Shown: positions 25,160 through 34,444 of the stretch, piece after piece
Position numbering within the stretch: position 1 is the first letter of the stretch
How the letters are laid out: every line of letters begins with the position of its first letter
NCBI GenBank assembly: GCA_012839605.1
Contig: DUNA01000078.1
Coordinates: 1 to 64,000, forward strand
Direction of reading: 5' to 3'
Length of the DNA stretch: 64,000 bases
Source: Bacteroidales bacterium
GTDB lineage: Bacteria; Bacteroidota; Bacteroidia; Bacteroidales; UBA932
Notes under the pieces: model-generated
Told to the model about the DNA's origin: nothing
Seen by the model: the letters and a program-made list of their open reading frames with translations, nothing else
Databases searched by the model: none
Translations under genes and position numbers: made by a program

Positions 25160-26833
25160 ATGGACAATCGCCAAGGAATAAGGAAAACCGGTATAGTCGT
25201 TTTGGTTGTTTTGTGTGCTCTGCTTGTTGCAGTAGCTCTGCGATGGGGGGCATATACAAAAAGAAATAAACAAAAAGGACAGTTGGGCAAGGAGTGGACA
25301 AAACTGGAACTCATCTTGAACCAGATTCAACACAATTACGTAGATTCGGTAGATGTAGCCGCTTTTATTGAAAAAACAGTTCCGGGTATTTTGGAAGAGC
25401 TGGATCCCCATTCCATATATTTACCTCCTGAAGAATTGCGTTCTGCAGACGAAGAATTGCGGGGTAATATTGAAGGGATTGGTATTGTTTTTAACGTTCC
25501 GGAAGATACAGCCACTGTAATCAATGTGGTAGTGGGAGGTCCTTCGGAGAAAATGGGTCTTCAGGCAGGAGATAAGATTATACAAATAGGAGAAAAAACA
25601 GTAGCCGGAGTAAAGATTCCTCAAGACTCTATTGTCAAGCTGCTCAAAGGTCCTAAGGGCACACAGGTAGATGTGAAAATCAAACGGTTTGGAGAAAAAG
25701 ACCTTATTCTCTTTTCAATAATACGGGACAAAATACCTGTGCATAGTGTAGATGTGGCTTATATGGTAGATTCAATCACGGGCTATATCAAATTGTCACG
25801 TTTTGCCATGACAAGCTACGCAGAAATTCTAGGAGCATTAGCAGATTTGACGAAAGCTGGGATGAAACAGTTGGTGTTCGATCTTAGGGACAATACAGGA
25901 GGATACTTGGATCAGGCGTTGAGGATAGCCGGAGAATTTTTGGATGAAAACAAATTGGTTGTATATACAGAAGGAGTTCATAGAAAAAGGCAAGATTTTC
26001 ACACAAGAAAAAGAGGTCTTTGCTACAACATGCCATTGGCATTGTTGATCAATGAAGCTTCAGCCTCTTCCTCGGAAATTATGGCAGGTGCTCTTCAAGA
26101 TAACGACAGGGGAATCATAGTAGGAAGGCGATCGTACGGGAAGGGCTTGGTCCAGGAACCTGTATATTTTTCGGATAATTCCGGATTGAGAATTACAGTA
26201 GCGCGTTTTTATACTCCTTTAGGCAGGTCTATTCAAAAACCTTACGGTAGCAACTCAAAAGAATATGCTTATGACTTGTTGGAAAGATACCGGCATGGGG
26301 AATTGTTGGAAGAAGATTCCATCCCTAAAAACGATTCGCTCAAGTATGTAACTGCAGCGGGTAAGGTACTTTACGGAGGAGGAGGGATTATCCCGGATGT
26401 GTTTGTTCCATTAGACACAACGAAAGTAAACGATTTGTATGTTCGTGTTACAAGACAAAACTTACCCATACGGTTTAGCATGGATTTTGCGGACAGAAAT
26501 AGAAAACAACTTTCAGCTATAGATGCATTTGAAGGACTGGAGCGGTTTTTTGAGACGCACGGACCTGAAAAAGAGTTTATAGCCTATGTGCAAAGGCAAG
26601 GTATACCTTTTGACAGGCTGCAATGGATGGAATGCGGAGACATTATCATGACACAAATCAAAGCATACGTTGGCAGGAACACTTCTTTGGAAGACAAAGG
26701 GTTCTATCCGTATTTGGGCAGAATCGATAATGTGTTGGAAAAAGCGCTTAACGTCTTGAACGAACAGTTAGTAACCGAATTGTCTCAGACGGGATCGGCT
26801 CTCCCTCCAATTGGGGAGTACTTTGACAAATAA
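25160..26833 (+). CDS. S41 family C-terminal processing peptidase (CtpA-like)
   Basis: A 557-residue serine protease. One N-terminal membrane anchor (VVLVVLCALLVAVALRW), a PDZ domain (about 85-170) with VVVGGPSEKMGLQAGDKI, then the S41 catalytic domain with Ser in NEASASSSEIMAGAL near residue 302 and Lys in RSYGKGLVQEP near 327. Such enzymes trim C-termini of exported proteins in the periplasm. Its 3' end overlaps the convergent era gene by 66 bp, and both C-termini look genuine. Confidence 0.95.
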   Translation: MDNRQGIRKTGIVVLVVLCALLVAVALRWGAYTKRNKQKGQLGKEWTKLELILNQIQHNYVDSVDVAAFIEKTVPGILEELDPHSIYLPPEELRSADEELRGNIEGIGIVFNVPEDTATVINVVVGGPSEKMGLQAGDKIIQIGEKTVAGVKIPQDSIVKLLKGPKGTQVDVKIKRFGEKDLILFSIIRDKIPVHSVDVAYMVDSITGYIKLSRFAMTSYAEILGALADLTKAGMKQLVFDLRDNTGGYLDQALRIAGEFLDENKLVVYTEGVHRKRQDFHTRKRGLCYNMPLALLINEASASSSEIMAGALQDNDRGIIVGRRSYGKGLVQEPVYFSDNSGLRITVARFYTPLGRSIQKPYGSNSKEYAYDLLERYRHGELLEEDSIPKNDSLKYVTAAGKVLYGGGGIIPDVFVPLDTTKVNDLYVRVTRQNLPIRFSMDFADRNRKQLSAIDAFEGLERFFETHGPEKEFIAYVQRQGIPFDRLQWMECGDIIMTQIKAYVGRNTSLEDKGFYPYLGRIDNVLEKALNVLNEQLVTELSQTGSALPPIGEYFDK

Positions 26834-27643
26834 TTCCAAGTACACTTTTTTCTGAAAGAATTCCTCCATATCCAAGCGAGCTTGGGTTCCCGTTTTTTTC
26901 AAAGCCGCACCCTTTTTTCCTATAAGGATTCCTTTTTGTGAATCGCGCATGACATATATGACGGCTTGGATGTGATACCTGTCCGGTGTTTCTTTGAAAT
27001 CCTCTATTTCTACTTCTGTACAATACGGTACTTCTTGTGCATAATTGAGGAAGATTTTTTCACGTATGATTTCCGAGGCAAAAAAGCGAAGGCTTTTATC
27101 TGTCAACCGATCTTTTTCAAACCAGGGCGGGGCGGGCGGCAGGTGGTCTAAAACATGTTGTAGAAGAGAATCCAAGTTGAAGCCTTCTAAAGCACTTATG
27201 GGATAAATCCCGGCCTTCGGCAGCAAAGCCTGCCATTGAGACATCAGTTCTCGTACTTCGTCTTCAGAGCTTTTGTCAATTTTATTTAAGGCAACCAAAA
27301 CAGGCACCTCTATCATAGACAATTTTTCAATATAAGATGGATTTTTTTGCATCTTTTCTACCACATCTGTCACGTACAGAATAATATCTGCATCAACAAG
27401 AGCGGCATCTACAAATTGCATCATGTTTTTTTGGAGCAAATAGTGAGGACGAATGATTCCCGGGGTATCTGAGTATACAATTTGGTAATTGGGGCCGTTC
27501 ACAATGCCCATGATACGATGGCGCGTAGTTTGGGCTTTAGACGTGATGATGGATAATTTTTCACCTACCAGGGCATTCATCAATGTAGATTTACCCACAT
27601 TGGGATTTCCAATAATATTTACAAATCCTGCTTTGTGTGTCAT
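26768..27643 (-). CDS. era: GTPase Era
   Basis: A 291-residue GTPase that helps mature the 30S subunit by binding 16S rRNA. G1 is GNPNVGKSTL near residue 12, G3 DTPG near 58, G4 NKID near 118, and the KH domain occupies the last 100 residues with GKKGAALKKTG and the family's C-terminus WRESRSRLRQFGY. The conserved end confirms the 66-bp overlap with the S41 protease gene. Its start overlaps the stop of rluB by 4 bp. Confidence 0.97.
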   Translation of the reverse strand: MTHKAGFVNIIGNPNVGKSTLMNALVGEKLSIITSKAQTTRHRIMGIVNGPNYQIVYSDTPGIIRPHYLLQKNMMQFVDAALVDADIILYVTDVVEKMQKNPSYIEKLSMIEVPVLVALNKIDKSSEDEVRELMSQWQALLPKAGIYPISALEGFNLDSLLQHVLDHLPPAPPWFEKDRLTDKSLRFFASEIIREKIFLNYAQEVPYCTEVEIEDFKETPDRYHIQAVIYVMRDSQKGILIGKKGAALKKTGTQARLDMEEFFQKKVYLELFVKVLPNWRESRSRLRQFGY

Positions 27644-28569
27644 TGATAGAAACCCGACTTCAGTTTGTTTATCTCTTCATTTGTGAGGTAACGCCATTGT
27701 CCACGTTCCAGCCCTTTCTTTGTAAGACCGGCAAAATAGACTCTGTCCAGCTTTTTGACTTTGTATCCTAGCGATTCAAAAAGCCGGCGGACAATTCTGT
27801 TTTTCCCCGAGTGGATTTCCACTCCAACATCTTTCTCACTATCGTTTATATACGATATCGCATCTACGTGCATGGGACCGTCTTCCAGTTTGACTCCTTG
27901 AACCAATTTTTCCATATCGGATTTTTTTAGCCTTTTGTCTAACTGTACTTGGTAAATCTTCTTCTTGTTGTAGGAGGGATGCGTGAGCTTTTCTGTGAGT
28001 GCACCGTCGTTTGTAAACAACAATACTCCTGTGGAATTTTTATCAAGTCTGCCTACGGGAAAGACTCGTTGCGTACATTGTCCGGCTATTAAATCCATGA
28101 CCGTATTGTCCGCATGCTTGTCTTTCATAGTAGTAACGTATCCTTTGGGCTTATTCATTACAAGGTACGTTGTAGCTTCCGGATTTATCCGCTGTCCGTT
28201 TAAACGCACATCATCCGATATGTGCACTTTCACGCCAAGCCTTGTTTCTGTTTTTCCATTCACGGTAATCAGTCCTGTTTCTATGAAGACATCTGCTTCT
28301 CTACGAGAACATATACCGGAGTTGGCAATAAATCTGTTCAATCTGATTTCACCCGGAACTTTTGGTTGCTTAGATAAAGGAGCGTGGCTGTCTTTACGGT
28401 GAGGTCTGTCTGCTCTATAAAGGCCTTCGCGATGAGGTTTTTGTGGGCCGCTTCCACCATCCCGGCGGATTTGTTTATGGCCTGTTTCCTTTTGGTACTG
28501 GGTTGTTATGCGTTTTCGTTTGGGACGCCCTTGGTTCCCTTTACCACCGGAATCGTTGTTTGTTTGCAT
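27640..28569 (-). CDS. rluB: Ribosomal large subunit pseudouridine synthase B type
   Basis: A 309-residue pseudouridine synthase. A long basic, disordered N-terminal tail (residues 1-70, rich in Lys, Arg, Gly) precedes an S4 RNA-binding domain (about 72-125) and the catalytic domain with the Asp in GRLDKNSTGVLLFTNDG near residue 180. The family modifies 23S rRNA; RluB is the likeliest member, with RluE/RluF possible. It is coupled to era downstream, giving a ribosome-assembly pair. Confidence 0.9.
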   Translation of the reverse strand: MQTNNDSGGKGNQGRPKRKRITTQYQKETGHKQIRRDGGSGPQKPHREGLYRADRPHRKDSHAPLSKQPKVPGEIRLNRFIANSGICSRREADVFIETGLITVNGKTETRLGVKVHISDDVRLNGQRINPEATTYLVMNKPKGYVTTMKDKHADNTVMDLIAGQCTQRVFPVGRLDKNSTGVLLFTNDGALTEKLTHPSYNKKKIYQVQLDKRLKKSDMEKLVQGVKLEDGPMHVDAISYINDSEKDVGVEIHSGKNRIVRRLFESLGYKVKKLDRVYFAGLTKKGLERGQWRYLTNEEINKLKSGFYQ

Positions 28570-28588
28570 TTTTACATCTTATGGGCCA

Positions 28589-28596
28589 CAAATGTA
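28589..28596 (-). promoter_or_regulatory. -7 element of the rluB-era operon
   Basis: TACATTTG on the minus strand, an exact TAnnTTTG match, 19 nt before the rluB ATG. Confidence 0.6.
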
Positions 28597-28608
28597 CGTG
28601 AAATTTCT

Positions 28609-28616
28609 TAATATTG
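28609..28616 (+). promoter_or_regulatory. Weak -7-like element before the MacB-type permease
   Basis: TAATATTG has one mismatch to TAnnTTTG and ends 4 nt before the ATG at 28621. Support is position plus the similar spacing at other genes. Confidence 0.3.
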
Positions 28617-28620
28617 CATT

Positions 28621-29880
28621 ATGAAGCGTCCATCCTTTCTTAGATTTTTCCCTTTGTTTCGTGAGAACTTAAACGTTTCTCTTACAGCAGTTAAGACGAA
28701 TAAGTTGCGTTCCATTCTCACAATTTTGATGATTGCAATAGGTATTATGGCTTTAGTAGGGATTCTTACAGCCATTGATGCAATAAAAGGATCTGTGACA
28801 GATAGTTTTAATCAAATGGGAGCCAGTACTATTACCATAAAAGCCAAATCTTTGAGGGGAGAATCTTCAGAATCAAGAAGACGTGTACGGAACCAGCCAC
28901 ATATCACATACAAACAGGCTGCAGCATTTGCAGAGCATTATCCAACTCCCTCAAAAATAGCTATTTACACAACTGCACGGGCTATGCTGGAAGTAAGCTA
29001 CGGGTCTGAGAAAACAAATCCGGAAATTACGGTCATGGGAGTCAATCCGGACTATTTTCCTGTGCATGCACTAGACTTTGTAAGCGGTAGAAATTTTTCA
29101 CAATTTGAAACAAGTTCATCAGGATTTGTTGCCATCATAGGAGACGGACTGCTCCATTTGTTCGGTAAAAAAGAACCCGTAGGCGAATTTCTAAATGTTG
29201 ACGGCAGGCGGTATCAGGTAATAGGTATTTTGCGCTCTAAAGGAGCTGCTTTTGGAGGAGGAGTAGACAAACAAATTTTTATTCCTATTGGTAATGCCCG
29301 TAGTACTTATGGTGGAGAGAGTTTGAATTTTCAAGTCAAGATCCAACCCAATATAGGGGAAAACACGCGACAGGCATATGAAGAAGCAGAGATCTATTTT
29401 AGGAATGTGCGTCGGCTCTCGCCTACAGATCAAACAGATTTTCAAATAGAACGTAGTGAAGACATGTTGGAGCGATCTATGGAAACCATGAGAATTGTCA
29501 CCATTGTGGCAGTTATTATAGGATTTATTACACTGTTGGGAGCTGCAGTAGGTTTGATGAACATCATGCTTGTTTCTGTCAATGAAAGGACGCGTGAGAT
29601 AGGGACAAGAAAAGCTATGGGTGCTTCTTCGCAAGTCATCAAGCAGCAATTTTTGTTTGAAGCCATAGTCATAGGACAATTGGGTGGCTTAGGTGGTATT
29701 GTGCTGGGTATACTGGCCGGCAACTTGACATCTATTGGTATGAAAACGGCTTTTATTGTTCCGTGGTTGTGGATGCTGTTGGGGGTGACAGTTTGTTTTG
29801 TAGTAAGTATTTTATCGGGATATTTACCGGCTCTTCGTGCCAGCAAGTTGGATCCTATAGAAGCGTTACGTTACGAATAG
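28621..29880 (+). CDS. MacB-type ABC transporter permease
   Basis: A 419-residue permease: one N-terminal membrane helix (LTILMIAIGIMALVGILTA), a large periplasmic MacB core domain (about 55-285), then three C-terminal helices in the FtsX-like domain, ending in YLPALRASKLDPIEALRYE, typical of this family. These transporters move lipoproteins, peptides or macrolides by mechanotransmission and need an ATPase; none is adjacent. It is convergent with the TonB-like gene, 8 bp apart. Confidence 0.92.
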   Translation: MKRPSFLRFFPLFRENLNVSLTAVKTNKLRSILTILMIAIGIMALVGILTAIDAIKGSVTDSFNQMGASTITIKAKSLRGESSESRRRVRNQPHITYKQAAAFAEHYPTPSKIAIYTTARAMLEVSYGSEKTNPEITVMGVNPDYFPVHALDFVSGRNFSQFETSSSGFVAIIGDGLLHLFGKKEPVGEFLNVDGRRYQVIGILRSKGAAFGGGVDKQIFIPIGNARSTYGGESLNFQVKIQPNIGENTRQAYEEAEIYFRNVRRLSPTDQTDFQIERSEDMLERSMETMRIVTIVAVIIGFITLLGAAVGLMNIMLVSVNERTREIGTRKAMGASSQVIKQQFLFEAIVIGQLGGLGGIVLGILAGNLTSIGMKTAFIVPWLWMLLGVTVCFVVSILSGYLPALRASKLDPIEALRYE

Positions 29881-29888
29881 TAAAGCAT

Positions 29889-30641
29889 TTATCTCAACGT
29901 AAAGACATATGTGATTTTGCCTTCCTGTACAGGAGGGGCTGTTCCGCTTATATTAAATTTTGCTTGTAAGGCAGCTTTTTTTGCAGCCTCCCACAGCACT
30001 TTGTTTTGTACTGTAGTTCCTTCCATTCCCGGAGTGGCAGAGGTGACTACACCATACGTATCTACCAATATTTTTACGACCACTCTGCCCGATACGTTTT
30101 GAGCGTATTCCGGCAAAGGCAATTTTCCTATTACGGTACGTCCCGCCAATTGAGCAGTCGGTTCTCCTAAAGGGTTGCCTGCAGCTGTGTTTCCCGCGGC
30201 GTGACCGGCTTGCCTTTCAGGAAATGTTGTAGTACCTGTTTGCTCACCGGGAAGGGAATCTACGTCTCTGCTACGGAACAAAGCTCTTTCGCTTATTTTG
30301 GGAGGTTCCGGATCTGCCACTTCCACATCGCCTTCTTCTCCCGGTGTGCTTTCTTGAGTACGTTGCTCTCCTTCCATAGGTTCGGGAACTACGGCTTGTT
30401 GTACCAATTCAGGTTCTTGATGGGGTACCGGCTTGGGAGACCTGGGAGCCGTTCCTTGCTCTGCCAACAATCTTACCGGTATAGGAGGTCGCTCCTCGGC
30501 CAGCTCTACTTCAATTTCCGGCATTTCTTTAACTTGGGGAAGCGTCAACCCCATTCCCGAATAGACTAAAGCTACAGCCAGTACTATATGAAGTATTACA
30601 GTACTTATCAGGCCGATTGTATGTCCTCTTTTGTCAGACAT
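29889..30641 (-). CDS. TonB-like energy transducer
   Basis: A 250-residue protein: N-terminal membrane anchor (IGLISTVILHIVLAVALVYSG), a long Pro/Glu-rich periplasmic stretch (about 45-150, for example ELAEERPPIPVRL), and a short C-terminal TonB/TolA-like domain (GRVVVKILVDTYGVV). It carries proton-motive energy from ExbB/ExbD to outer-membrane receptors or the Tol system. The gene is 15 bp after exbD. TolA is an alternative name that sequence alone does not exclude. Confidence 0.88.
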   Translation of the reverse strand: MSDKRGHTIGLISTVILHIVLAVALVYSGMGLTLPQVKEMPEIEVELAEERPPIPVRLLAEQGTAPRSPKPVPHQEPELVQQAVVPEPMEGEQRTQESTPGEEGDVEVADPEPPKISERALFRSRDVDSLPGEQTGTTTFPERQAGHAAGNTAAGNPLGEPTAQLAGRTVIGKLPLPEYAQNVSGRVVVKILVDTYGVVTSATPGMEGTTVQNKVLWEAAKKAALQAKFNISGTAPPVQEGKITYVFTLR

Positions 30642-30656
30642 AGGTTGTATATTGGG

Positions 30657-31070
30657 CTATTCCGGAGATGTAGCCAATACTATTTTGTAAAGGTTTCGTT
30701 TGGCAATATTCATAACTTGTACCACCTGTTCCATGGGAACGGACTTATCTACGTACAAAGACAGTGTAGGCTCATGCGTGTCTTCAAGCATTTCCTGTAA
30801 TCTGGGCTCTATTTCATCAAATGGAACAGCCGTGCGGTTTCCATCTATGTGGTAACTAAAAGTACCGGCTTCCTGGTAATGCTTGATAGAAATGCTTACT
30901 TGTCCTTTGTCCGGTATTTGGTTTGTGCTTTTTGGCAACAACAGCTTCAGTGCGTTGGGGTTGATGAGTGTAGAGGTTACCAGAAAGAAAATCAACAACA
31001 GAAATACGATATCTGTCATGGAGGCCATGGTAAAGCCGGCCTGAATCTTTGTGTTTCTTTTGATGGCCAT
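30657..31070 (-). CDS. exbD: ExbD/TolR biopolymer transport protein
   Basis: A 137-residue protein with one N-terminal membrane helix that carries the essential Asp (ASMTDIVFLLLIFFLVTS near residue 20), and a periplasmic domain. It pairs with ExbB as the proton channel powering TonB. It lies 6 bp after exbB. Confidence 0.95.
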   Translation of the reverse strand: MAIKRNTKIQAGFTMASMTDIVFLLLIFFLVTSTLINPNALKLLLPKSTNQIPDKGQVSISIKHYQEAGTFSYHIDGNRTAVPFDEIEPRLQEMLEDTHEPTLSLYVDKSVPMEQVVQVMNIAKRNLYKIVLATSPE

Positions 31071-31076
31071 AGCTAT

Positions 31077-31745
31077 TTACTTTAGAGGTTCTTGCAACAA
31101 GTCTAGAAAGTCCAAAGTGGATTTTTCCATAGAGTTGACAATAGAACCAATTTTAGAAGCCAAATAGTTGTATGCAAAGTAAGCAGGAATACCAATCAAC
31201 AAACCACCAACGGTCGTGACCATGGCAATATAGATGCCTTCCGATAAAAGGGTAATATCTATATTGTTTCCGGCCATAGACATGTTGTAGAAAGCTTTGA
31301 TCATGCCAATGACTGTTCCCAAAAACCCAACCATGGGTGCTCCTCCCGCAATAGATGCCAACACAGGAAGCCCTTTCTCCAGGCGTGCTACCTCTATACT
31401 TCCAACGTTTTCAATGGCCGATTTGATATCTGCCAAGGGGCGTCCAATATTTTGTAACCCTTTTCCAATAAGGCGTGCTGTCAAGGTGTCTTTGCTCTCA
31501 CATAAATGAACGGCAGACTGCACTTTCCCGTCATAAATGTATTCTTTGATATTGCTCATAAAATCTTGGTCCACTTTGGCAGCTTTTCTGAGAACAACCA
31601 GGCGTTCTCCAAAAATATAAACGGCTATGACAGATAATGCAAGCAAAACAAGCATGAGCCATCCGCCTTTAGCGGCCATAGACAACAAGGAAATAGAGGA
31701 TGAGGCATTTACAATAGCCTCTGTTTGAAGTACAATGTGCAACAT
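31077..31745 (-). CDS. exbB: ExbB/TolQ (MotA family) proton channel protein
   Basis: A 222-residue membrane protein with three helices: near residues 28-50 (GGWLMLVLLALSVIAVYIF), 110-140 (VLASIAGGAPMVGFLGTVIG) and 155-185 (YIAMVTTVGGLLIGIPAYF). These match the MotA/TolQ/ExbB domain. It follows truA by 13 bp, so the operon is truA-exbB-exbD-tonB-like. The gene pair drives TonB. Confidence 0.94.
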   Translation of the reverse strand: MLHIVLQTEAIVNASSSISLLSMAAKGGWLMLVLLALSVIAVYIFGERLVVLRKAAKVDQDFMSNIKEYIYDGKVQSAVHLCESKDTLTARLIGKGLQNIGRPLADIKSAIENVGSIEVARLEKGLPVLASIAGGAPMVGFLGTVIGMIKAFYNMSMAGNNIDITLLSEGIYIAMVTTVGGLLIGIPAYFAYNYLASKIGSIVNSMEKSTLDFLDLLQEPLK

Positions 31746-31758
31746 ATTGGTTTACAGT

Positions 31759-32526
31759 TTAAAATTTGTCGTAAGCAACCTTCCAAAGAAACAAACCTTC
31801 AGCCGGTACGGAATGTCCTGCAAAAGAACGATTTTTTTCTGTCATTAGCTGCAAAATCCATTCCACAGGTTTTTTCTTTTTTCCAATTTCTAAAAGCGTT
31901 CCTACCATACAACGTACCATATCTCGTAAGAACCTGTTGGCAGAGACCTGAAAAACCCACATGGGTGTTACGGAAAAATCAGGAGTTTCAATAGACCAGA
32001 AAGCTTCTGTTACAGTACATATATGATTGGAAGTATTGGAGTGCAACTTTGTAAAGCCGGTGAAATCATGGGTTCCTATAAGGAGTGCTGCAGCTTTATT
32101 CATGAGTTCCATGTCCGGGAGCTGTGCGGCGTATGTTCCGGGAGCAGCCGATACGTGGTGTAAAAAAGGTTCTTTGCCGGTGCGTATGAAATACTTGTAC
32201 GTTCTTTCTTTTGCATCAAAACGCGCATGTTGGTTTTCATGGACGGGGTAAATATTGTATATGTGTATATCCTTTGGCAATATGGCATTAAATTTGTACG
32301 TTAATTGTTCACAATCCAAGAGGTTTTCCGAGCAATCAAAATGAGCTCGAAAATCTTTTGCGTGAACACCAGCATCTGTACGGCCACAGCCGATGACAGA
32401 AACGGTGTTCCCCAAAATACAACTGAGTGCCTCTTCTATACGAGCTTGTACAGTGGGTGCATTTTTTTGTATTTGCCAACCGTGGTAATTGCCTCCGTTA
32501 TAGGCCAAATGGATAAAATAACGCAT
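31759..32526 (-). CDS. truA: tRNA pseudouridine(38-40) synthase
   Basis: A 255-residue enzyme that makes pseudouridine at positions 38-40 of the anticodon arm. It starts MRYFIHLAYNGGNYHGWQIQ as the family does, with the catalytic Asp in CGRTDAGVHA near residue 52. I start it at 32526, not the longer upstream frame, because of the conserved first residues. It is first in an operon with exbB-exbD-tonB-like and has a -7 element at 32544-32551. Confidence 0.96.
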   Translation of the reverse strand: MRYFIHLAYNGGNYHGWQIQKNAPTVQARIEEALSCILGNTVSVIGCGRTDAGVHAKDFRAHFDCSENLLDCEQLTYKFNAILPKDIHIYNIYPVHENQHARFDAKERTYKYFIRTGKEPFLHHVSAAPGTYAAQLPDMELMNKAAALLIGTHDFTGFTKLHSNTSNHICTVTEAFWSIETPDFSVTPMWVFQVSANRFLRDMVRCMVGTLLEIGKKKKPVEWILQLMTEKNRSFAGHSVPAEGLFLWKVAYDKF

Positions 32527-32534
32527 AAACGATG

Positions 32535-32551
32535 TATCTTTGACAAATATA
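32535..32551. promoter_or_regulatory. Face-to-face palindromic promoter core (moxR plus, truA minus)
   Basis: The 17 bases TATCTTTGACAAATATA hold TATCTTTG on the plus strand (32535-32542, for moxR) and TATATTTG on the minus strand (32544-32551, for truA), one base apart. The sequence is a palindrome but for one pair. Both are exact TAnnTTTG matches, and each -7 covers the other's expected start site. Confidence 0.6.
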
Positions 32552-32560
32552 ATTGATAAT

Positions 32561-33553
32561 ATGGAAACCGTAAACATTAAAGAGTTGAACGAGCGGATTC
32601 AGCGGGAAAGTGCTTTTGTAGACATCATGACATTAGAAATGAGTAAAGTGATTGTGGGGCAAAAGCAATTAGTGGAAAGCTTGCTGATAGGCCTTTTGGC
32701 AAATGGTCATATTTTGTTAGAAGGGGTTCCGGGTTTAGCTAAAACTTTGGCTATTAGAACCTTGGCAAGTGTGATAGATGCGCAATTCAGTCGTATCCAG
32801 TTTACACCGGATTTGCTGCCGGCAGACCTCATTGGAACATTGATTTACAGTCAACGTACAGAAGAATTCCAAGTGAAAAAAGGGCCTGTTTTTGCTAATT
32901 TTATTTTGGCAGATGAAATCAACCGATCGCCGGCTAAAGTACAATCAGCCCTTTTGGAAGCCATGCAGGAAAGGCAGGTAACCATTGGAGAACACACATT
33001 TCCTTTACCGGAACCGTTTTTGGTATTGGCAACACAGAACCCCATAGAGCAAGAAGGTACGTATCCTTTGCCCGAGGCACAGGTAGACCGGTTTATGTTG
33101 AAAGTGATAGTAGATTATCCCAAAAAAGAAGAAGAGAAATTGATCGTACGCATGAACAATTCGGGAGAATTTCCTGTAGCAGCACAGGTGTTGAAACCGG
33201 CTGATATCAGGAAAGCGAGAGAGGTGGTCCGGGAAGTGTACATGGATGAGAAAATAGAACGGTATATTGTAGATTTGGTTTTTGCTACCCGAGAACCGGG
33301 ACAATACCGTCTCTCCAACTTACAGCCTTTGATTGCTTACGGTTCTTCACCCAGAGCCAGTATCTCCTTAGCCATTGCTTCCAAAGCATATGCATTTATC
33401 CGCCGCAGGGGCTATGTAATACCGGAGGATGTGCGAGCTGTAGCTTACGAAGTACTACGCCATAGGATTGGACTTACGTACCAGGCAGAAGCAGACAACG
33501 TAGTGAGTGAAGACATCATTACATCTATTATCAACGCTGTGGAAGTTCCTTAA
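32561..33553 (+). CDS. MoxR-family AAA ATPase of the Bat operon
   Basis: A 330-residue MoxR ATPase. The P-loop is GVPGLAKTLAIRTL near residue 53, Walker B ILADEINRSPAKVQSALLEAM near 112, and sensor regions ATQNPIEQEGTYPLPEAQ and DRF near 150-170. MoxR proteins work as chaperones with VWA proteins; here it heads the Bat cluster. I start at the ATG at 32561 since the TTG upstream sits in the -7 element. The DUF58 gene follows 9 bp later. Confidence 0.95.
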   Translation: METVNIKELNERIQRESAFVDIMTLEMSKVIVGQKQLVESLLIGLLANGHILLEGVPGLAKTLAIRTLASVIDAQFSRIQFTPDLLPADLIGTLIYSQRTEEFQVKKGPVFANFILADEINRSPAKVQSALLEAMQERQVTIGEHTFPLPEPFLVLATQNPIEQEGTYPLPEAQVDRFMLKVIVDYPKKEEEKLIVRMNNSGEFPVAAQVLKPADIRKAREVVREVYMDEKIERYIVDLVFATREPGQYRLSNLQPLIAYGSSPRASISLAIASKAYAFIRRRGYVIPEDVRAVAYEVLRHRIGLTYQAEADNVVSEDIITSIINAVEVP

Positions 33554-33562
33554 AAACTACTC

Positions 33563-34444
33563 ATGAGCAACGATTTACTCAAGAACGTACGAAAAATAGA
33601 AATTAAAACACGTGGTCTTTCACGTCAGATTTTTGCCGGTGAATACCATTCTGCCTTTAAAGGACGAGGAATGGCTTTCAGCGAGGTTCGTGAGTACGGA
33701 TACGGAGACGATGTCCGAAGCATGGACTGGAACGTTACGGCCCGGATGAACGCTCCTTATATCAAAGTGTTTGAGGAAGAAAGGGAGTTGACCGTTGTTT
33801 TGCTCATTGACGTGAGTGGATCTCGTTTGTTTGGAACAAGGGGAAAAATGAAGAAAGAGCAACTGGCAGAAATAGCGGCTGTTTTAAGTTTTTCGGCGTC
33901 CATTAACAACGACAAGGTAGGGGCTTTGTTTTTTAGTGATAAAGTAGAAAAATTCATTCCTCCCAAAAAAGGAAGGACTCATTTGCTCCATATTATTAAG
34001 GAAATGTTGGAGTTTGAACCGGAAAGCAAAGAGACGAATATTTCAGAGGCGTTGCGCTTCTTAACGAATGCCATTAAGAAACGTTGTACGGCTTTTCTTT
34101 TGTCAGACTTGATGGATTTGGATGAAGAGGACTATCCACGCTTTGAAGAAGCTTTGAAAATTGCGGTAAACAAACACGATTTGGCAGCCATTCAAGTTTT
34201 TGATTTCAGAGAAACGCAGTTGCCAAATGTTGGTTTGGTACGGATGGCAGATGCAGAAACGGGTGGAGAGCAATGGATTGATACTTCAAGAAGGAAAATA
34301 AGAGATTCGTATGCTCGTTGGTACCAAGAAGGACAAGAGCGTATCAAAGAGCTTCTCAATAAATACGGAGTAGATCATGCAAGGATTGCCACAGATCAGG
34401 ACTACGTACAACCTTTGATACGTCTTTTTAAGAACAGAGCGTGA
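33563..34444 (+). CDS. DUF58/VWA-like protein of the Bat operon
   Basis: A 293-residue cytoplasmic protein with the DUF58 signature RGMAFSEVREYGYGDDVRSM and DWN near residues 31-55, and a VWA-like fold (LIDVSGS near 89, metal-site like). It normally pairs with MoxR upstream and VWA proteins downstream, as here. Its stop codon overlaps the next ATG. Confidence 0.92.
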   Translation: MSNDLLKNVRKIEIKTRGLSRQIFAGEYHSAFKGRGMAFSEVREYGYGDDVRSMDWNVTARMNAPYIKVFEEERELTVVLLIDVSGSRLFGTRGKMKKEQLAEIAAVLSFSASINNDKVGALFFSDKVEKFIPPKKGRTHLLHIIKEMLEFEPESKETNISEALRFLTNAIKKRCTAFLLSDLMDLDEEDYPRFEEALKIAVNKHDLAAIQVFDFRETQLPNVGLVRMADAETGGEQWIDTSRRKIRDSYARWYQEGQERIKELLNKYGVDHARIATDQDYVQPLIRLFKNRA

